A DNA stretch of 34,301 nucleotides from Oscillospiraceae bacterium. Its GTDB lineage: Bacteria; Bacillota; Clostridia; Oscillospirales; Ruminococcaceae. Of this stretch, positions 22,500 to 30,534 are shown piece after piece; the stretch's first letter is position 1; each line of letters opens with the position of its first letter. The stretch covers positions 1 through 34,301 of the forward strand of contig JAHHTS010000023.1 in assembly GCA_020024475.1 (NCBI GenBank), written 5' to 3'. A program made the position numbers and the translations under genes. A model generated the notes under the pieces. That model searched no databases, was not told the origin of the DNA, and saw only the letters and a program-made list of their open reading frames with translations.

Positions 22500-23960
22500 A
22501 TGAATTATCTTATTCTTCTACCAACTTTTGCAGCCTTTCTACTTGGCGCAGGAGTTTCATATCAAAAATTTGATGATATTAAAAAGCTTAATAATTATGC
22601 GGTTATTGCTACATTTCTTGTGTCATTAACATCATTTATCGCTTTGATTTCACTAAGAGGCGAATATGTAACATTATTCAAATTTAACGATGTACTTAAT
22701 ATATCGTTTAAAATTGATGGTCTTAGCACTATATTTGCTTCCATGGTAACCTTTCTATGGCCGCTTGCTGTTATTTATGCAACGGAATATATGAAACACG
22801 AAGGTGGTCAACAAAAGTTTTTTACATTTTACATAATGACATTTGGGGTTACACTTGGGATAGCTTTTGCTGCTAATATGCTTACCCTTTACCTTTGTTA
22901 TGAATTGCTCACATTCATCACTCTACCGCTTGTTATGCATAGTATGGACGCAAGGAGTTTTTATGCTGGTAAAAAATATCTAATATATTCAGTTGGTGGA
23001 GCTAGCCTTTCATTTATTGGTATGATGATTATTATTGCAGCTACCGGAAACTTGGAGTATATATATGGTGGAGTTCCAGGATTAGCACAGGACAATGTGA
23101 TTCTTTTTGCGTATGTGCTTATGTTTATGGGATTTGGTGTTAAAGCTGCTGTATTTCCACTTCATGGTTGGCTACCAGGAGCTTCAGTAGCACCTACTAC
23201 TGTCACAGCTTTGCTTCATGCCGTAGCGGTTGTTAAAGCAGGCGTATTTGCTATAATGCGTTCAACATATTATCTTTTTGGTGTGGATTTACTATATGGA
23301 ACATGGGCACAGAATTTTGTAATGATGGTTGCAATTGTTACTATATGTTTTGGTTCATGGATGGCTATGCGTTCTAAACATTTTAAGCGCCGTTTGGCAT
23401 ATTCAACAGTAAGTCAGTTGTCATACATTCTTCTTGGTGTTACAATTATGACACCTAATGGCTTTACAGGTGCTTTAGCTCATATGATTTTTCATGCACT
23501 GATGAAAATTGTGTTGTTCTATACGGCAGGTACAGTTCTTTATATGTGTCATAAGGAATACATTCGAGATGTTGAAGGATATGGCAAGAAGATGCCGAAA
23601 ACATTTATGTGCTTTACTATTTGTTCTCTTGCACTTATAGGTGTACCACCTTTTGCTGGCTTCTTTTCAAAATTTGCAATCGCCACCGCAGCTGCTGAAA
23701 CAGGAACAAAACTTGGTTTCTTTGGAATTTGTGCTTTGATTTTATCAGCCCTGTTTACGGCAATGTATTTATTACAGATTGTAGTACTTTCCTGGTTACC
23801 ACATAAAGATTTTGATTATTCAAAACTTGAAAAAGTTAAAGAAGCACCAAAAGCAATGACAATGCCTATGATAATTATTACTGCCACAATGGTTATACTT
23901 TCACTTGGATGTAAACCAATGTTTTCATTTCTTGAACTCGTTGCAAAAGGAGGCTTTTAG
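22500..23960 (+). CDS. NuoL/M/N-like antiporter subunit, copy 3
   Basis: A 486-aa membrane protein of the same family. Conserved charged residues are E135 (CYELLTFITLPLVMHS) and K215 (GFGVKAAVFPLHGWLPGA). The loop after helix 7 differs from copies 2 and 4: it reads ASVAPTTVTALLHAVAVVKAG where the others have AHPxAPAPASxxLSGxxxKAG, placing it in a different subgroup, nearer to the MrpD/NuoM-like forms with TALLHA. Its ATG has AAAGGAGG five to seven bases upstream, and it starts 12 bases after copy 2. Confidence 0.87.
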   Translation: MNYLILLPTFAAFLLGAGVSYQKFDDIKKLNNYAVIATFLVSLTSFIALISLRGEYVTLFKFNDVLNISFKIDGLSTIFASMVTFLWPLAVIYATEYMKHEGGQQKFFTFYIMTFGVTLGIAFAANMLTLYLCYELLTFITLPLVMHSMDARSFYAGKKYLIYSVGGASLSFIGMMIIIAATGNLEYIYGGVPGLAQDNVILFAYVLMFMGFGVKAAVFPLHGWLPGASVAPTTVTALLHAVAVVKAGVFAIMRSTYYLFGVDLLYGTWAQNFVMMVAIVTICFGSWMAMRSKHFKRRLAYSTVSQLSYILLGVTIMTPNGFTGALAHMIFHALMKIVLFYTAGTVLYMCHKEYIRDVEGYGKKMPKTFMCFTICSLALIGVPPFAGFFSKFAIATAAAETGTKLGFFGICALILSALFTAMYLLQIVVLSWLPHKDFDYSKLEKVKEAPKAMTMPMIIITATMVILSLGCKPMFSFLELVAKGGF

Positions 23961-23963
23961 AAT

Positions 23964-25919
23964 ATGATTAACTTTTTATTGCCATTGATAGTATTTATTC
24001 CTATTATTATGGGAATAGCTCCAATTTTTATAAAAGATTTAAAAAAACTTAATCTTTCAATTGTCGCTATTTGTATAGTTGAACTTATTGTATGTATATA
24101 TCTTTTTGTAAATGCTGATTCGTATACAGATATGGTTGCATGTGTAAAATGGTTCAGTGGTTTAGGCGTTAGATTTGAGATAAATGGTTTGGGTATTCTT
24201 CAGGCAGTTGCTACATGTATAATATGGGTTGGTTCTTCCATATTTTCAAACGAATATTTTGACCACGATAAAACATATCTTGATAGATATTATGCATTTT
24301 TCTGCATAACATTTGGGGCAACATTGGGTATTTTCCTTGCTTATGATTTGTTTACTGTTTTTGTGTTCTTTGAAATAATGTCTTTTGCAAGTTATGCTTT
24401 AGTTGCGCATAATCAGGACGCAGATTCTATAGCAGCAGGAAACAGTTATTTAACTATTGCGGTTCTAGGTGGTCTTATGGTACTTATGGGCATTTTCATG
24501 CTTAACAGTATGATAGGAACACTTGTTATCAGCGAACTTAAAGAAGCTTGCTTACCGTTTGCAGATACGCCGCAGCTTTATGCAGCAGGATTTATGATTT
24601 TCTTCGGATTTGCTGCAAAAGCAGGTATGTTTCCATTGCATGGTTGGCTTCCAAAAGCACATCCAGCAGCCCCAGCCCCTGCTTCAGCTGCATTATCAGG
24701 TATTCTTATTAAAGCTGGAGTTTATGGTGTTATTATTGTAACATTAAAGATACTTTCATGGAGCTTTGAATGGTCATGTATTATGCTTGCTATCGGCGTT
24801 CTTACTATGTTTGTGGGGGCAGTTTTTGCATTGCTTTCTGTAAATCTTAAAGAAACATTGGCCTACTCATCGATGTCTCAGATTGGATTTATAACAATAG
24901 GTGTTTCTATGACATCTATTCTTGGTGAACATGGCTCGATTGCTGCTTATGGCACAGTTCTTCATATGATAAATCACACTCTCATTAAACTTGTGTTGTT
25001 TACTATTGCTGGTGTTGTTTATCGGAATACTCATAGTTTGGACCTTAATAAAGTTCAGGGTTTTGGTAAAGATAAACCTTTTATAAAAGTTTGCTTTGCT
25101 ATAGCTGCATTAGGTATTATGGGTATACCAGGACTAAATGGATACATTAGCAAAACACTTCTTCATGAAGGAATAGTTGAATACATACATATTCGGACAA
25201 ATGGTGTGCAAATTTTCAAAGTAGTTGAGGCTATATTCCTTATAAGTGGTGGGCTTACTGTTGCTTATATGTCAAAATTGTTTATTTGTCTTTTTATTAA
25301 AAAACCAATAGAAAAAAATCATACTTATTCTAAAGAATATATTACAAAACGCAGTATGTTTGTTCTTGGTACAGTAGCATCGCTGATTTTAGTATTCGGT
25401 TTAATGCCACATGGTACATTGGATGTAATTGCTGAAGCTTCAGTTTCTATAATGGGTGTTCACTCACTTGAACATAGTGTAAACTACTTTAATTTTACAA
25501 ATCTAAAAGGTGCATTTATTTCAATTATAATAGGTGCGGTTATCTATATGGCTTTAGTTCGTAATGTTCTTGTGACAAAATCTAAAGGATATATTAATCC
25601 GTATAATAAAGAGTGGACAATTGAAAATAAAATTTTCCGTCCATTACTATTTACCATATTACCATTTATAGGTGGTTTTGTTTCAAGATTATTTGATGTT
25701 TCTACAGATATATTTGTTTTTATTGTAAATAGATTGTTCTGTAAAGCAGTTTCTGTTCCGAATACATTTCTATACGGTAAACCTATAACAGAAGCAGATG
25801 TTATTCGCAGAAATTCTAGAGTTTCAATTACTCGTTCATTGTCTTATAGTTTATTGTTGTTTGGACTTGGTTTAGTGTGTACTTTACTTTATCTCTTGGT
25901 TACGGAATTTAGAGTATAA
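23964..25919 (+). CDS. NuoL/MrpA-like antiporter subunit with C-terminal extension, copy 4
   Basis: A 651-aa membrane protein, the largest and last subunit of the operon. The core (1-470) is the NuoL/M/N fold, with E137 (FFEIMSFASYALVAHN), K219 (FAAKAGMFPLHGWLPKAH) and the loop AHPAAPAPASAALSGILIKAG. About 170 extra residues follow, with further helices (around 515-535, 550-590 and 625-648). NuoL, for comparison, has about 610 residues with a lateral helix. This may be the end subunit of the pump row. The gene starts 3 bases after copy 3 behind AAAGGAGG and ends at a strong terminator. Confidence 0.87.
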   Translation: MINFLLPLIVFIPIIMGIAPIFIKDLKKLNLSIVAICIVELIVCIYLFVNADSYTDMVACVKWFSGLGVRFEINGLGILQAVATCIIWVGSSIFSNEYFDHDKTYLDRYYAFFCITFGATLGIFLAYDLFTVFVFFEIMSFASYALVAHNQDADSIAAGNSYLTIAVLGGLMVLMGIFMLNSMIGTLVISELKEACLPFADTPQLYAAGFMIFFGFAAKAGMFPLHGWLPKAHPAAPAPASAALSGILIKAGVYGVIIVTLKILSWSFEWSCIMLAIGVLTMFVGAVFALLSVNLKETLAYSSMSQIGFITIGVSMTSILGEHGSIAAYGTVLHMINHTLIKLVLFTIAGVVYRNTHSLDLNKVQGFGKDKPFIKVCFAIAALGIMGIPGLNGYISKTLLHEGIVEYIHIRTNGVQIFKVVEAIFLISGGLTVAYMSKLFICLFIKKPIEKNHTYSKEYITKRSMFVLGTVASLILVFGLMPHGTLDVIAEASVSIMGVHSLEHSVNYFNFTNLKGAFISIIIGAVIYMALVRNVLVTKSKGYINPYNKEWTIENKIFRPLLFTILPFIGGFVSRLFDVSTDIFVFIVNRLFCKAVSVPNTFLYGKPITEADVIRRNSRVSITRSLSYSLLLFGLGLVCTLLYLLVTEFRV

Positions 25920-25921
25920 TA

Positions 25922-25960
25922 AAAATGTCATTCCTATTATAGGAATGACATTTTATTTTT
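25922..25960. terminator. Bidirectional terminator at the end of the antiporter operon
   Basis: A 15-bp perfect stem (25922-25936 with 25940-25954, loop of 3) flanked by A and T runs. It serves the antiporter operon and the convergent S1-domain gene, whose stop codon lies at the edge. Confidence 0.92.
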
Positions 25961-26861
25961 AGAATAGAGTATAAATTGTTTTTGGACTTTCTTTGGTTGA
26001 ATATTGCCAGCAGTCAATATGACCGGAGTTTATAAAGTATTTTATATCCTTATCAATTTCAAAGTTCTTTAGAGTACTCATTATTACAAGTTTTACCTTC
26101 ATCTTGTCAGGAAGAATGCTTTTGATGTATACATTTACTACATCGCCAACTTCAATTCCTTCGCAAACTTCTGCTAAACCAGCAAGATTTGGAGTAAGTT
26201 CAATGAAAATGCCATAGCTTTCAACGCTTCTTACTATACCAATAGTGGTAGATAAAGGTGTAAATAGTTTAGCGTTTTCAAGCCAAGTACCGAGTAATTC
26301 TTTGTGTGTAAGTACTATTCTACCATCAGAATTTATGCTTTTCACACACGCAAAAATATTTTGGCCTTCATAAAATCTGTCTGCAGGGCTATTTATTCTG
26401 GACACCGAAATAAAGTCAATAGGAAGCAGTGCATTTACTCCATAACCCACATCACAAAAAACTCCGAAAGTGTCTACATGAGTTACTGTACATGAAATGA
26501 CATCTCCATTTTTTAAATTGGAAATATATTCCTCGTAAACAGTTTTTTGTATCGCTTTACGTGAAATATGTATCACAGGTTGTATCGGTGATGAATCTAT
26601 ATCAGTAATAACAAAGCATACATTTTTGTTTACTCTTGTAGCAATTGCAGCCTCTTTCACAGGGCTGTTACCACGAGTGTAAACAACTTCATTTACAGGC
26701 ATAATTGCCTCATATCCGCCTAGATTAAAATGTAAACCTACATTTTTTTCATAGACAAGAGCTTTTGCACAAAGTATCTCTCCGGTTTCTAAAGCTTCTT
26801 TTAAAAAATCCATATTTAAATTTACACTCAGTTCAAAATTGGACTCCCGTATATAATCCAT
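25959..26861 (-). CDS. Ribosomal protein S1-like protein with three S1 domains
   Basis: A 300-aa protein built from three S1/OB RNA-binding folds. The first is divergent (about 24-105, including GGYEAIMPVNEVVY). The second (about 112-185) has DVISCTVTHVDTFGVFCDVG and VNALLPIDFISVSRI. The third (about 200-265) has GIVRSVESYGIFIELTPNLAGLAEV. True S1 usually has four or more repeats, so this is a short S1-like translation or RNA-decay factor; its function is not settled. I start it at the ATG at 26861, seven bases after AAGGAAGG; an ATG 17 codons upstream has no ribosome binding site. It is a single gene. Confidence 0.82.
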   Translation of the reverse strand: MDYIRESNFELSVNLNMDFLKEALETGEILCAKALVYEKNVGLHFNLGGYEAIMPVNEVVYTRGNSPVKEAAIATRVNKNVCFVITDIDSSPIQPVIHISRKAIQKTVYEEYISNLKNGDVISCTVTHVDTFGVFCDVGYGVNALLPIDFISVSRINSPADRFYEGQNIFACVKSINSDGRIVLTHKELLGTWLENAKLFTPLSTTIGIVRSVESYGIFIELTPNLAGLAEVCEGIEVGDVVNVYIKSILPDKMKVKLVIMSTLKNFEIDKDIKYFINSGHIDCWQYSTKESPKTIYTLF

Positions 26862-27023
26862 AAAAGTACCTTCCTTAGCAAATGGTTGTTTTCTTAAAAT
26901 ATATGCTGACATTAAAATAATATTTACTGTTTTGTAAATATTTGATTATAACATCGTTGAATATCTAATAATATTTGTTATAAAATTTAAATATTACTAC
27001 TGTTAAAAAGATTAAATATATGG

Positions 27024-27029
27024 TAAAAT
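27024..27029 (+). promoter_or_regulatory. Possible extended -10 promoter of the DUF951-prfA operon
   Basis: TAAAAT preceded directly by TGG (27021-27023). A weak TGTTAA lies 17 bases further upstream at 27001-27006. Confidence 0.4.
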
Positions 27030-27060
27030 AATATGAATACTGTAAATAGGCGGTGATAAG

Positions 27061-27249
27061 TTGGATATTAAAATAAATGATATTATTATTACTAAAAAAG
27101 AACACCCATGTAAAAACAATGAGTTTTTGGTTTTGCGAGTAGGTATGGATTTTAAAATTCGCTGTACTAAATGCGGTAGGGAAGTTATGATTTCCCGTTC
27201 AAAAATAGAAAAAAATATAAAAAAAGTTATAACTAAAGATGGAGAATAA
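27061..27249 (+). CDS. DUF951 family protein
   Basis: A 62-aa protein of the DUF951 family. It is basic, with the short beta-rich layout IKINDIIITKKEHPCKNNEFLVLRVG, then RCTKCGREVMISRSKIEKNIKK. Cysteines at about 17, 38 and 41 suggest a possible metal site (inference). The start is TTG, with AGGCGGTG seven bases upstream. DUF951 genes are common as small neighbours of housekeeping genes in Firmicutes. It is followed by prfA after 3 bases and so is probably co-transcribed. Function unknown. Confidence 0.85.
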   Translation: MDIKINDIIITKKEHPCKNNEFLVLRVGMDFKIRCTKCGREVMISRSKIEKNIKKVITKDGE

Positions 27250-27252
27250 TTA

Positions 27253-28326
27253 ATGTTTGATAAACTTGTTGAAGTTAAAAGAAGATATGAAGAAATTAAT
27301 CAGTTACTGATGGATCCTACGGTTATCAATGATAATGCAAGATACCGTAATCTTATGAAAGAATATAAAAATTTGACTCCTCTTATCGAAAAATTTGACC
27401 AGTACACAAAGGCAAAGAACAACTTTGAAGAAGCAAAAATGATGCTTGATGAAGGTGGTTTAGAGCCGGATTTTAAAGAAATGGTGCAAATGCAATATGA
27501 AGAGAGTAAAGATCAAATTGAGATTTATTCACAAGAACTTAAAATACTGCTTTTGCCAAAAGATGAAGATGATGATAGGAGTGTAATCATTGAAATTCGC
27601 GGTGGCGCTGGTGGTGAAGAAGCTGCACTTTTTGCCTATAATCTTTATCGTATGTATAATATGTATGCTGAATCAAAAGGCTGGAAAACAGAAATACTTT
27701 CTGCTAATGAAACAGAACTTGGTGGATTTAAAGAGGTTAGTTTTTCAATCGAAGGCGAAGGTGTTTACAGTCGTTTCAAATTTGAAAGTGGTGTTCACCG
27801 TGTACAGAGAGTGCCTGATACAGAAACTCAAGGTCGTATTCACACATCAACTGTAACTGTGGCTGTTATGCTTGAAGTGGATGATGTTGAGGTAGATATA
27901 AATCCTGCTGATCTTAAAATTGATACATTCCGCTCATCAGGGGCAGGTGGACAGCATGTTAATAAAACATCATCTGCTATTCGTGTAACACATTTGCCGA
28001 CAGGTTTAGTAGTTGAGTGTCAGGACGAAAGAAGTCAGCATAAAAATAAGGATAAGGCTTTGAAAGTTCTTCGTAGCCGTCTTTATGATATTGAAAAGAC
28101 TAAACAAGATGCTGAGCAGGCTCAGGCAAGGAAAAGCCAAGTTGGTACTGGAGATAGAAGTGAAAGAATCCGCACCTATAACTATCCACAAGGTCGTCTT
28201 ACTGATCACCGCATTGGGCTTACACTTTATCGCTTAGAACAAATTCTCAACGGAGATCTTGATGAAGTGATAGATGCACTTGTAACAGCTGACCAGGCAG
28301 AAAAACTTAAAAGTTCAGAAGCTTAA
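27253..28326 (+). CDS. prfA: Peptide chain release factor 1
   Basis: A 357-aa RF1 of normal length. The stop-codon-reading PxT motif is PDT (188-190) in RVPDTETQGRIHTS. The catalytic GGQ is at 232-234 in SSGAGGQHVNK, with the usual surroundings (VECQDERSQHKNK). It reads UAA and UAG and releases the finished peptide. It starts 3 bases after the DUF951 stop and is followed by ywlC; the methyltransferase gene prmC, which modifies the GGQ glutamine and commonly follows prfA, is not next to it here. Confidence 0.98.
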   Translation: MFDKLVEVKRRYEEINQLLMDPTVINDNARYRNLMKEYKNLTPLIEKFDQYTKAKNNFEEAKMMLDEGGLEPDFKEMVQMQYEESKDQIEIYSQELKILLLPKDEDDDRSVIIEIRGGAGGEEAALFAYNLYRMYNMYAESKGWKTEILSANETELGGFKEVSFSIEGEGVYSRFKFESGVHRVQRVPDTETQGRIHTSTVTVAVMLEVDDVEVDINPADLKIDTFRSSGAGGQHVNKTSSAIRVTHLPTGLVVECQDERSQHKNKDKALKVLRSRLYDIEKTKQDAEQAQARKSQVGTGDRSERIRTYNYPQGRLTDHRIGLTLYRLEQILNGDLDEVIDALVTADQAEKLKSSEA

Positions 28327-28338
28327 GGAGTAATTAAA

Positions 28339-29349
28339 TTGGACACAAAAATACTTAAACCGACACAGGAAGGCATCAAAGCTGCTTGTGACATTTTGAA
28401 AAACGGTGGGGTGGTTGCAATTCCTACCGAAACCGTTTACGGTTTGTTTGCCGATGCCACAAAGGCTGATGCTTGTGCCAATATATTTAAAGCTAAAGAG
28501 AGGCCACAAGATAATCCGTTGATAGTTCATATTTCCGACTATGAAATGCTGAAAGATGTTGCATCGGAAATTCCAGAAGATGCAATAAAATTGTCGGAAG
28601 CATTTTGGCCTGGACCTCTTACAATAATATTAAAGAAAAAAAATGTAATCCCGGATGAAACAAGTGCTGGACTTGATACGGTTGGTATTCGTATGCCGTC
28701 TAATCCTGTTGTCCTTGAAATTATTTCAAAGACTAGGTTGCCACTCGCAGGACCTTCAGCCAATAGAAGTGGTAGACCGAGTCCAACAGATGCTATAACA
28801 GTTTTTAATGATCTTAATGGAAGAATTCCATTAGTTCTTGATGGTGGACAATGTAAAATAGGCGTTGAATCAACGGTTATTTCACTTGTAGATGAGCAGC
28901 CTATTTTGTTTAGACCTGGATATGTAACAGCACGACAGATAGAGGAAGTTCTTGATAAAAAAATTATAATCTCAAAAGGAATTAGCGAAGAGTTGCAGCG
29001 GGGAGAAAAAGTTCTATCACCAGGACTCAAACATAAACATTATGCACCTAAGGCAGAAGTTGTAATTGTGAACGCGCCTTTCGAAAAATATAAAGAGCTA
29101 GTAGAAAAAGAGAATGCTACGGCACTTTGCTTTGATGAATATTGCGATAAATTAAAAGTTGATTGTATATCTTATGGAAGTGAGAATGATAGTGCAAGTC
29201 AAGCTGTAAAGTTGTTCCATGCACTTAGAGAACTTGATGAAATTAAAGCTAATAAAGTTTATGCAATGATGCCGTCAACCGATGGAGTAGGGCTTGCAGT
29301 ATATAATAGATTGTTAAGAGCGGCAGCATTTAGGGTGGTGAATTTGTAA
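28339..29349 (+). CDS. ywlC: Threonylcarbamoyl-AMP synthase (Sua5/YwlC type)
   Basis: A 336-aa protein with the YrdC/Sua5 core (about 1-210) and a C-terminal Sua5 domain (about 230-336), so the long form rather than the short TsaC. Core marks are IPTETVYGLFADA (28-40), KAKERPQDNPLIVHI (51-65, with the conserved K..R pair), GPSANRSGRPSPT, and FRPG before the linker. It makes the precursor of the t6A modification at position 37 of tRNAs reading ANN codons. The start is TTG, eight bases after AAGGAG. It shares its last base with the start of coaE. Confidence 0.95.
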   Translation: MDTKILKPTQEGIKAACDILKNGGVVAIPTETVYGLFADATKADACANIFKAKERPQDNPLIVHISDYEMLKDVASEIPEDAIKLSEAFWPGPLTIILKKKNVIPDETSAGLDTVGIRMPSNPVVLEIISKTRLPLAGPSANRSGRPSPTDAITVFNDLNGRIPLVLDGGQCKIGVESTVISLVDEQPILFRPGYVTARQIEEVLDKKIIISKGISEELQRGEKVLSPGLKHKHYAPKAEVVIVNAPFEKYKELVEKENATALCFDEYCDKLKVDCISYGSENDSASQAVKLFHALRELDEIKANKVYAMMPSTDGVGLAVYNRLLRAAAFRVVNL

Positions 29350-29948
29350 TGGAAAAAGGAATTATTGTAGCTATTACAGGACAAAGTGGTTGTGGAAAAA
29401 GCACATTATCAAGTTTTTATTCCAGCAAGGGATTCAAAGTAATAGACTGCGATAAAGTAGCAAAAGATGTTAGAGATTTTCCGGATTGTCAGATACAACT
29501 TTCTGAGTATTTTGGAGAAGATATAATATATGAAGGAATTGTAAATAAAGCTTTACTTGCTGAAAGAGCGTTTCTTTCTAAAGAAAAAATACAGAAACTT
29601 ACAGATATAACACATCCTTTCATAATTGATGAGATTGTAAGGCAAGCCAATGAATCTTTTTCTAAAGGAAATAAAGTAGTTTTTGTAGATGGAGCGGTAA
29701 TTATTGGTCATGATTTTGAAAAATATTGTGATCAATTTATAGTTGTTTTGACAGATATAAATACACAGTGTGAGCGCTTAATGAAACGTGATAATATTTC
29801 ATATGAACAAGCAAAACAAAGGCTATCCAAACAAACACCATATTCCGACATGTTAAAAAGAGCCAACTATGTTATAAATAATAATAAAACAGTAGAAGGC
29901 CTTATTACGCAAGGAGAGTTTGTTATAAGGCAGATTATAAAAAAATAG
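29349..29948 (+). CDS. coaE: Dephospho-CoA kinase
   Basis: A 199-aa kinase. The P-loop GQSGCGKST is at 11-19, followed by VIDCDKVAKDVRD, the substrate-binding aspartate region. HPFIIDEI and the lid segment QCERLMKRDNISYEQAKQRL are also present. It adds the last phosphate to make coenzyme A. It overlaps ywlC by one base (TAATG), so translation is coupled, and is followed by a transglycosylase gene. The family segment near LAE/KKIQKLTDITHP is as expected. Confidence 0.95.
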   Translation: MEKGIIVAITGQSGCGKSTLSSFYSSKGFKVIDCDKVAKDVRDFPDCQIQLSEYFGEDIIYEGIVNKALLAERAFLSKEKIQKLTDITHPFIIDEIVRQANESFSKGNKVVFVDGAVIIGHDFEKYCDQFIVVLTDINTQCERLMKRDNISYEQAKQRLSKQTPYSDMLKRANYVINNNKTVEGLITQGEFVIRQIIKK

Positions 29949-29953
29949 GAGGT

Positions 29954-30532
29954 ATGGTCATTAACAAGGTGAAAAAATTTTTAATAACCATAGCAATATT
30001 TTTATTTTGCACTTATATTATGTATTTTTACACAATACATTCTGAAAAATTTATGAAATCGACACATCCGCTTAAATATCAAGTTTATGTAGAACGATAT
30101 GCAGAAGAGTTTAAAATAGATAAGTATCTTTTGTATTCTTTTATAAAAACTGAAAGTGGATTTGATCCAAAGGCAAAATCAGAAGCTGGGGCGATAGGAC
30201 TTACTCAGATAACTGAGGAAACTTTTCAATGGATAAAATTGATGTTGTGCCCTAAAGAAGAATTAGTATTTGAAGATTTGTATGAACCTGAAATATCTAT
30301 AAGATTTGGTGCATATTATATATCTCGCAGTTTATATAGGTACTCTGGAAGTGTTGAAACAGCCGCAGCGGCATATCACAGCGGTTGGGGAACAGTAGAT
30401 AGACTACTTGAAAATCAAGGCGGAAACATCTTAACAGAGTTTCCTTATCCACAGATGAATAATTATGTTTATAAAATTATGAAGGCTTATACAATCTATC
30501 AAGAAATATATTTAAACAAAGAAGGAGTATAA
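29954..30532 (+). CDS. Membrane-anchored lytic transglycosylase (SLT family)
   Basis: A 192-aa protein with one N-terminal membrane helix (about 7-27, FLITIAIFLFCTYIMYFY) and an SLT/lysozyme-like domain outside the cell. The catalytic glutamate is E67 in KTESGFDPKAKSEAGAIGLTQI, followed by the typical FGAYYISRSLYRYSG and AAAAYHSGWGTVD. It cleaves peptidoglycan between MurNAc and GlcNAc. The start is not secure: the ATG at 29954 is only one base from AGGAGG (29947-29952), the next possible starts (ATT 29960, GTG 29969) are rarer or far from it. It follows coaE by 5 bases, in the coaE-SLT order seen in many Clostridia. Confidence 0.88.
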   Translation: MVINKVKKFLITIAIFLFCTYIMYFYTIHSEKFMKSTHPLKYQVYVERYAEEFKIDKYLLYSFIKTESGFDPKAKSEAGAIGLTQITEETFQWIKLMLCPKEELVFEDLYEPEISIRFGAYYISRSLYRYSGSVETAAAAYHSGWGTVDRLLENQGGNILTEFPYPQMNNYVYKIMKAYTIYQEIYLNKEGV

Positions 30533-30534
30533 AA

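Noticed and set aside
26862..26912. Upstream ATG at 26912 as start of the S1-like protein
   Set aside because: No ribosome binding site precedes it, while the ATG at 26861 has AAGGAAGG at good distance.
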